From Forficula auricularia (taxonomy: Eukaryota; Arthropoda; Insecta; Dermaptera; Forficulidae), in contig JALMQS010000104.1 in NCBI GenBank assembly GCA_024734495.1, positions 930,001 through 994,000 of the forward strand: 64,000 bases of DNA, in the 5' to 3' direction. The notes under the pieces were generated by a model, which saw only the letters and a list, made by a program, of their open reading frames with translations, had not been told where the DNA came from and did not search any database. Position numbers and translations under genes: made by a program. Shown here in pieces: positions 57,957 to 64,000 of the stretch. Each line of letters starts with the position of its first letter. Position 1 is the stretch's first letter.

Positions 57957-58075
57957 CCTAGTAGAACAATGTTACCTATATAGTAACTATATAGTGCCTA
58001 TATAGTTTTCGAGAATCTGTATAGGCTTTATATAGTTGCTATATAGTATGAAACATTGTGTTACTAGGGTTAGTT
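57957..58075. mobile_element. CCCTAGTA MITE, copy 2
   Basis: TCCCTAGTAGAACAATGTTA and GAAACATTGTGTTACTAGGG as inverted ends, with ACTATATAGTGCCTATATAG inside. Confidence 0.82.
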
Positions 58076-58199
58076 TCAAAATTAAATTTCCAAGTAGATA
58101 TCTAATTAACTAGATAATAAATAAAGTTATATTAAAGATAAATAAATAAACAAAAAAGACATTTTGATTTCGAAATGAACTAATCAACCCAGAAATAAA

Positions 58200-58722
58200 T
58201 ACAGGGTGGGGCATAAAGATCTACCACATTTTGAAGAGATATAAAAAATGAAAAATTTAACTAGAAAAAAACTGAATATCTTTTTGAAAACAACATAAAA
58301 TAATTTTTATTTTTATGTATTTAATTTTTATATCAGACAAAAGAAATGGGAAAAGGGTCAAAAATGAAAATTCTAGCCCTTTCGACCAAACTAAACCAAA
58401 TTTTGTGTACATATTCTGTGGACCCCCAGAAGAATAGAAATGCAAAAACTAAGCACCCAAAATGGGGGAGGGTCAAAAACGAAAATTCTAGCCCTTTCGA
58501 CCATACTATGTATATAAAATTTGGTTGAGTTTGGTCGAAAGAGCTAGAATTTTAATTTTTCGCCCCCACCCTTTTTTGTCTGATATAATGTTTAAAACAT
58601 ATTAAAAAAAAATATTTTATGTTCTTTTCAAAAAGATATTCAGTTTTTTTCTAGTTAAATTTTTTCATTTTTTACACCTCTTCAAAATGTGATAGATCTT
58701 TATGCCCCACCCTGTATTTCTT
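58200..58722. mobile_element. DNA-transposon-like element with about 110-bp inverted ends
   Basis: ACAGGGTGGGGCATAAAGAT at the left and ATCTTTATGCCCCACCCTGT at the right, extending through AGAAAAAAACTGAATATCTT. The centre repeats AATTCTAGCCCTTTCGACCA twice on the plus strand and once inverted. No transposase. Confidence 0.87.
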
Positions 58723-58959
58723 TATTATTTTAAAAATTTTCATACTCAGTTAAATAAAAATAAAAGCGTGGGAGCTTATTTTAATTAGATTTCAAATTAA
58801 AAGTGCCCAAGCTTTTTTTAGCCATGTGAGAATGGGAATTTTTTAATTATTAAAGAACAAATTATTTTCTATTTTGTAGGGCATCTTGAAATTTTTTAAT
58901 TTTGTTTTATTAGATAAGTGTTAGTTTTAGATGTTCGTTTTGTTAGGATAGTAGCTGAT

Positions 58960-59310
58960 CACTCAACAAAAGAATTCAAAGCATTTTGAGCCGGGAAAGC
59001 TAAATAATCAATCAATAATTTTTTATTATGTTAATTCTACATATAGAAATTGTTATTTTTTGAAAAGGAAAAATGGATTACACCCGAAGGATTCAGACCC
59101 ATCTCTCTCCTTTAGCCGAAGAGCACCTTTTACCAAACTAGTCGCTCTTCGGCTAAAGGGAGAGAGATGGGTTCGAATTCCTTCGGGTGCTCAATCCATT
59201 TTTCACTTTTCAAAAAATAACAATTTCTAAATATGTAGAATTAACATAATAAAAATTATTGAGATATGCATTATTTAACTTTCGCCGCTCAAATTGCTTT
59301 AGAGAAAAAA
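58960..59310. repeat. foldback repeat close to the bHLH exon
   Basis: ATTATGTTAATTCTACATAT at the left is mirrored by ATATGTAGAATTAACATAAT; inside, GAGAGAGATGGGTTCGAATT on the right mirrors the left CTCTCTCC. GGGTTCGAATTCC in each arm is B-box-like. Confidence 0.85.
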
Positions 59311-59344
59311 TTAAAACTAACGTTTAAAAGTAAATTTGTCTAAA

Positions 59345-59425
59345 ACAAAATAATTATTTGGATCAAGCAGAGGACTACCGCATTGATTTTTGTTTATGAA
59401 TCAACAACACTGCTAAAAAATATTT
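59345..59425 (+). repeat. GCATCAAGCAG dispersed repeat beside the bHLH exon
   Basis: GGATCAAGCAGAGGACTACC, then GAATCAACAACACTGCT. It ends only about 20 bp from the donor of the bHLH exon. Confidence 0.65.
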
Positions 59426-59446
59426 TCAATTAAACAAGAATCTTAC

Positions 59447-59682
59447 CTTTAGTTTTGACAGGAGGCGGTCCATCTCTACTCCAGGGTGGGTCTCCATGCC
59501 CGCTAAAGTCTCTTAACTTGAGGTAACTGATGGTCAGCCGGATGATGCTCGCCTTGTCCAGTTGACTTGTGATTGCCGCCGGAAGTGGAAGCATTTTCGC
59601 TAGCTCGTAAAACTCGAAGTTTTCTTTACCGCGTCGCGATCGGGCAGCATCACGACTTTTCTCTTTCCGTAGCTCCAAAATA
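59447..59682 (-). CDS. trh: trachealess/NPAS-like bHLH-PAS factor, bHLH exon (partial gene)
   Basis: Internal coding exon of 236 bp on the minus strand. The acceptor is a pyrimidine-rich tract ending in CAG (59683-59685) and the donor is GTAAGA (59441-59446). It carries one nucleotide of a split codon, 78 full codons, then one nucleotide. The peptide begins [20 protein letters not shown] and runs through the basic region (residues about 6-20), helix 1 with [14 protein letters not shown], the loop AAITSQLDK and helix 2 [16 protein letters not shown]. It ends with GHGDPPW and a proline-rich tail. The basic region and helices match the Trachealess/NPAS1/NPAS3 subfamily as I know it; [14 protein letters not shown] in particular recalls insect Trh. 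The known family role is a DNA-binding subunit that dimerises with ARNT/Tango and drives tracheal and salivary-duct type programmes; here that is inference. The ATG inside this exon is not the likely start, because the frame is open back to the splice site. The 5' exons were not found. Confidence 0.95.
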
Positions 59683-59859
59683 CTGTAACAATTAAAGAAA
59701 CAACAGGTCAGTTAGACAACTAATGAACAAAACAGTAGAATTTCTTATTAAATAGATTAGGGAAGTAGACGTCTCTAACTCACTAAAAAAGAAATAATTG
59801 AAATCTAAAAATAATTAATATATCTAATAAATGGATTGAAAAATAAATAAATAAATATA

Positions 59860-60475
59860 TTTTTAAATTCAGGACAACAGCTTCTATCTGGTTGGTCTTC
59901 GAAAAATCTTTTGTATTTCTGCAGACTGACAACTTCTGCTTACTAAATTTTTTAATAAAAAAATTGTTAATAATGAAGGTTAATTTCGAATAAAAATGTT
60001 TGTTTTGATAATATTAATAAAAAGAATATTGAGATAAATTTTTTCTCATTATAAAAACATTCATTTAACACAAAAACGATTTCAAGAAATATAGTTGGAA
60101 TTCTACACTAGTGCTTTTGTTATATTCTGTTGGCTTCAAATAACTTTTTTATTTTTTACATTTATGAATAAATAATTAACTAGACTGTCAAATCTATTAA
60201 AAAATTGTCAATCAATTCATAAAAGTTGAATTATTTATCTGTATAAATTTGTTGAAAATGGTATAATTTGTATAGAAGTTATAGCCCTTTTAAAAGATCG
60301 CTCCATTTACTTCCATGTTAAAACGACAATTTTCAATAATTTATTTCTCGGTAATGTGACAGACGATCAACTGAAATTTCGGGAATAAATATATATAATA
60401 GATCAATGATTCGATGATAAATTTGAGAATTTTTTATAAAAATGATAAACATTCCTGAACCCCCTTAAATAAATG
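59860..60475 (-). mobile_element. MITE-like repeat, TTAAGGGAGTTCGGGA family, copy 3
   Basis: Parallel to 20235-20845 throughout (TGGTTGGTCTTCG, GCTTTTGTTATATTCTGTTGG, CCTGAACCCCCTTAA at the end). Confidence 0.8.
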
Positions 60476-60594
60476 TTGATTCTAATTTCTTCAGTTTAGA
60501 TAATTGAAAGAATTGAGGAAATTATGTGATAGCAAAGTTGCTCTAAGCTATTGATACAAGAAGGTGAGAATTGACCCTTATATCGCGTAATAAA

Positions 60595-60760
60595 GAAGAA
60601 GAAATTTTAGAGGTAGGTTCGAAGTTGAAGGTAGCTGCTTTCGATTGAAAGGTCGAAGGTTGTATCTATGTTGCGGGAAAGAAGCTGGAAGAAAGTTCTT
60701 GTTTCTAGAAGTCACAGGGGTAAACGAGTTGACAAGCCTTGGTCAATGTCTAATTTTTCG
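60595..60760 (-). pseudogene. decayed LINE 3' fragment
   Basis: TTGCGGGAAAGAAGCTGGAA and CTAGAAGTCACAGGGGTAAA correspond to 22855-22920 in the better copy, same strand. Confidence 0.55.
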
Positions 60761-61359
60761 AAAAAGTGTGCCTAATGTCCGAAAATCGCATAAATTAGAG
60801 TTTAGAACTGATTAAAGACTTTATGTCCCCAGAATTACCGTTATGCTAGTATCGATAATCTATATTGAAATAATATAGGTATTTATTGTTTTTCGTATAA
60901 AATAAAATAAATTCAAAAACTTTTATCGGGAGAAATTTTCCCTTTATCATTGGAAATTATTAATAAACGTTTTGGGATTGTTTTATAAAATAATTGTATT
61001 TATCTATAATCTGGATATATTATATATTGGCATGTTCAAAGCACCGATTCTTAAAAAATCACCGAGGTTAAGCAGCATTTTGTGGTTTGTTCTGAAGTAG
61101 GTGACCCTCTTCACGTTCCATTTGCTTTTTGCATTTTACAGCCTTCCGAATCTCATTCGTAATGTGGTGTGCTTTCCTTTGGTATTGATAGTGAAAATTG
61201 AGTGGAAATATTGAGAGTCATAACTCTAACTCTATCTCTTATATAAACGCAACGTTTATACTCCTTGAGAATATAAAGCTCGATAGTATAAGCAAATACT
61301 GGCCAAAATAAATTTGACCTAAGGTATACAATAAAAGTTTCACTGGATTCAAAATAATA
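60761..61359. other. non-coding stretch with a foldback relic
   Basis: 60890-61010 (TATCGGGAGAAATTTTCCC) resembles the half-arms of 16934-17428. No exon. Confidence 0.4.
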
Positions 61360-61520
61360 ATAACCTTCAGCTGTTTAGGACCCGTATCCACAGATACCTT
61401 CGACCCCTGGACCCCTGCCCAGCCCATGAAATCCCCTCTTCTTTTCACGATGGAGGGGCTAGCGCCAAGCCTTTAGGGATGCACCTATTTGGTGTAGCTC
61501 CTTCTCTCATCATTTTCATT
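61360..61520 (+). pseudogene. LINE 3'-end fragment
   Basis: AACCTTCAGCTGTTTAGGAC, TCACGATGGAGGGGCTAGCG, GGGATGCACCTATTTGGTGT: the same tail as 15390-15625. Confidence 0.72.
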
Positions 61521-64000
61521 TAAAAAATTGATTGAACATAGTAAAATTTTACGAATTTGAAATTTGATATATTTATAGCTTTTTCTGTTAGACGATTTAT
61601 GTCCATTTTTTAGCAATCCGTGTTAGAAATCTAAACAAACATATTAGATAGTTACCTACCATTAAAAATTATTATTTTTGTATTTAAAAAAAGTTTAGTT
61701 TGTGGACTCAAATCTTTAAAGGATTTTTTCAAAATTTGAAAAATTACTTAGTTTCTAACAATTATTGAAAAAATTTTAAAATCGTAAAGACCACGTTATT
61801 AATAAAATATCGAGAAGTTCAACCCATCATCTCCTCTTTAAAGAGCTTACATATTTTTATCTTTTTATTTATAATTTTATTATTTCTACCTCGAATGATA
61901 AAACATTTTTATTCCCAATATAATAATAATTTTATTATTTTTTTATTCCATCATATTTTTTGTATAAAATTCACTTAAGAGCAAATCAACAGCCCTTTTT
62001 TTTACAACAACAGAATAATAATTTTTTTGTAATTCAATTTAATACCGAAAAAATGTAATTTTTGTTAATAAAAAAAAAAAAATCAGAATCGAAGGTGAAT
62101 AAAATTAAATAAATAAAAAGGTAAATTAAGCTAAAAAATATTAACCAAATCAATGGTAAAAAAAAAATTAAAATGCAATATATTTATTCTATAAAATTGT
62201 TGAATTATTTATTTCTATTTTTTACCATTGAAAAATGTAAATTTTAAATAAATCTTTCAATAGAAAAATAATTCAATCACTAGATGGATGTATATTCCCA
62301 CTTTCCTTTTCAAATTTTTTTGGTTTTGCATAAAATGAAACAATTTTCCAATACAATAACAACATCGACTACAACAATAGCAGTATAACCAGTAGCTTCA
62401 TGCAGCGCTGAACAAAGAAAAAAGCATAAGAAAGAAAGAAAGATAATAATAATAATAATCATGATAAAAAATGATCAAATAAGGGATAAAGAAGGAAGCA
62501 TCTGGCGGTTAAAAAGACCAATAAGTAGTTAAGAAGGGTCAGTAGAGAAGGAGGGGGTTGTTTTAATATCATCCACCCCTTCAATAAGAAGATCTCGGAC
62601 ATTTATGATTATATATAAATATAGTTTTAGGGATGGAAAAAACGAGAATTGAATTCTAAATAGAAGCAAAAAGTAGAACAAGGACGAAAAAATTAATCGA
62701 AAATAATAAATAAATTAATTTATTTAATTGTAAAAATTTGACATCTGCTTCTATAATAATAATATTGGTATTTCAGCAAAACAAATTGTTAAGATGAAAG
62801 ATATTGGATGGAGAATTTATTTAAGATTGATAATATAAGTTGGAACTATTAAATGTATATTTAAAAACTTAATATTAACCACAAAGATTTGTTTTTATGG
62901 TGATAGTGAATAATTTCTCTACCTGGGCCCTTAAATCAGAGAAATAATTTTGATTTCCCCTTGGGATGCAACTGATTAACGCCACTGCCCATTTGGTTGC
63001 AGGTCCAAGCAGTTTAAGGGCCTCCAGAAGGCAAATAGAGGATCCCATAAATATGACAAAAGAACGTTTTCTCTAAAGAAATATTATAGGAAAGTTTAAT
63101 GTACACTTTTATATGAAAAATAGTATAGTTACGAGCTAAAACTAAATCTATTTGCAAGCTACTATAGCACAAAAAAATGTTCAGTTTAAAATCGCTACAA
63201 AACAACCTTTGATCTTTAAATACATTGAAAAATCCACTTTGGCCCCATTTATTTATATGTTAAAAATTTTGAAAATTTATCAGTGAGTATTCAATTTAAA
63301 GACTGGTTTGACGCAATTATTTTTTCGGTGTGCTATTCTTGTTGTTTTGCATAAAAGCCAAAATCATCGAGGGAAATAAAATTGATTTTTTTTTAAATTA
63401 TATATAAATATGATGTTTAAAATAAAAATTATTTAAAAAATTAATTTTCGCTACCGTTGTATTATATGAAATTGCTTTCTAGCAATCGATAAAAGAATTA
63501 GATGACTACTCTTGCCAAGTTTGACATGTATTCTTTTCAAACTGTGAAATAGGTAAACAATTTCTAATTTATTAAAGAGCTCAGGCTGCTATATTATTTC
63601 TGGGTGTAGTGTCTTTCTTTTTCTCGAGTTCAAGTCCACTTCACTGCGAAAAATTATCCAGTTTTAATCTGACCTCTCACCAATTTTCAATCTTCATACA
63701 CACATATAAAAAATCACACAGTATCCGGTTAAATGGTATTTAATCATGTGGTCATAATATATAACATATATATACATCATTTTACACTTATTTGCTACGT
63801 TGATATTGAAAAAAAGAGTTTTCTAACAATGAAAATTGCACTTTATAGCAATAGTTGCTTATATGAGAAGATTATATTTCCTGATTTTTTTTATAATAAT
63901 ATAGAAAAGAAAAGATCGATTTATCTAATACTAGAGGAATAACCTATTATATTTCCATGTTTTGACTATTAATGGAAACCTCTACTTAAAATGTAGAAGA
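61521..64000. other. AT-rich stretch upstream of the bHLH exon
   Basis: No trh 5' exon recognised. 62890-63050 is GC-richer; on the minus strand it holds a frame starting MGSSICLLEALKLLGPATKW and an internal CAG|GTAGAG donor-like site, but I know no match. 62400-62460 has AAGAAAG and AAT simple repeats. Confidence 0.4.

Larger units (their letters stand above)
29279..59446 (-). other. trh intron between bHLH exon and linker exon (30.2 kb)
   Basis: Intron defined by the donor GTAAGA at 59441-59446 and the acceptor CAG at 29279-29281, phase 1. It is filled with foldback repeats carrying hammerhead-like motifs, MITEs, a Tc1 remnant, SINEs and a tandem array, listed separately. Unique GC-richer patches in it are candidate regulatory DNA. 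Confidence 0.9.

Noticed and set aside
58257..58528. Two overlapping open frames of about 60 codons
   Set aside because: They lie inside an inverted-repeat transposon and consist of its repeated AATTCTAGCCCTTTCGACC unit.
63014..63205. 63-codon minus frame as a trh 5' exon
   Set aside because: No resemblance to the Trh N-terminus and no donor giving the required phase (two bases of a codon before the bHLH exon).

Overview
The window reads as a piece of an AT-rich animal genome, almost certainly an arthropod. It contains no bacterial-style gene packing, and nearly all of it is intron and repeat. The one gene I can identify firmly is on the minus strand: three spliced exons of a trachealess (trh)/NPAS1-3 type bHLH-PAS transcription factor. 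Exon A (59447-59682) encodes the bHLH domain. Exon B (29208-29278) encodes the linker ending in the start of PAS-A. Exon C (15167-15256) encodes the first part of PAS-A. Each has canonical AG/GT borders, and the splice phases join without a gap (78 codons, one split Ala codon, 23 codons, 30 codons). The introns are 30,168 bp and 13,951 bp. The 5' exons (above 59682) and the rest of PAS-A, PAS-B and the C-terminus were not found and probably lie outside the window. A caligid copepod or similar crustacean is possible, but the sequence alone does not settle the taxon.

The introns are crowded with transposable elements: two hAT elements with exact 8-bp target duplications (27632-28543 and 52568-53038), a decayed Tc1 element (38936-39690), a pogo-like MITE (43919-44334), several other MITE families, non-LTR retrotransposon 3' ends (15670-16500, 22705-23345 and shorter pieces), tRNA-derived SINEs (30565-30757, 34202-34375, probably 35608-35835), and a short retroposon inserted into a LINE with an 11-bp duplication (15912-16140).

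The most interesting content is a set of hammerhead-ribozyme-like motifs. At least five sequence-unrelated foldback (inverted-repeat) families, plus a three-unit tandem array (50040-50945), carry the hammerhead strands CTGANGA, then a hairpin, then GAAA, with flanks that pair as stem I. Where both arms survive, the ribozyme points outward from the palindrome, so each strand would carry one near its 3' end. The segment after GAA is self-complementary in every family (ACGT, ATATAT, ACATGT, ACTATAGT), as expected for hammerheads that work as dimers through stem III. All families also carry one extra nucleotide between the CTGANGA box and stem II. This resembles known hammerheads of Penelope-like elements and retrozymes, but the foldback arrangement across several families is what deserves checking.

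Three short sequences look like coding exons outside trh: 19258-19347 (+) with clean splice sites, 12592-12767 (+) and a GC-rich island at 440-668. None could be assigned to a protein family. GC-rich unique patches at 53130-53480, 56820-57070, 46500-46820 and elsewhere are candidate regulatory DNA of trh.
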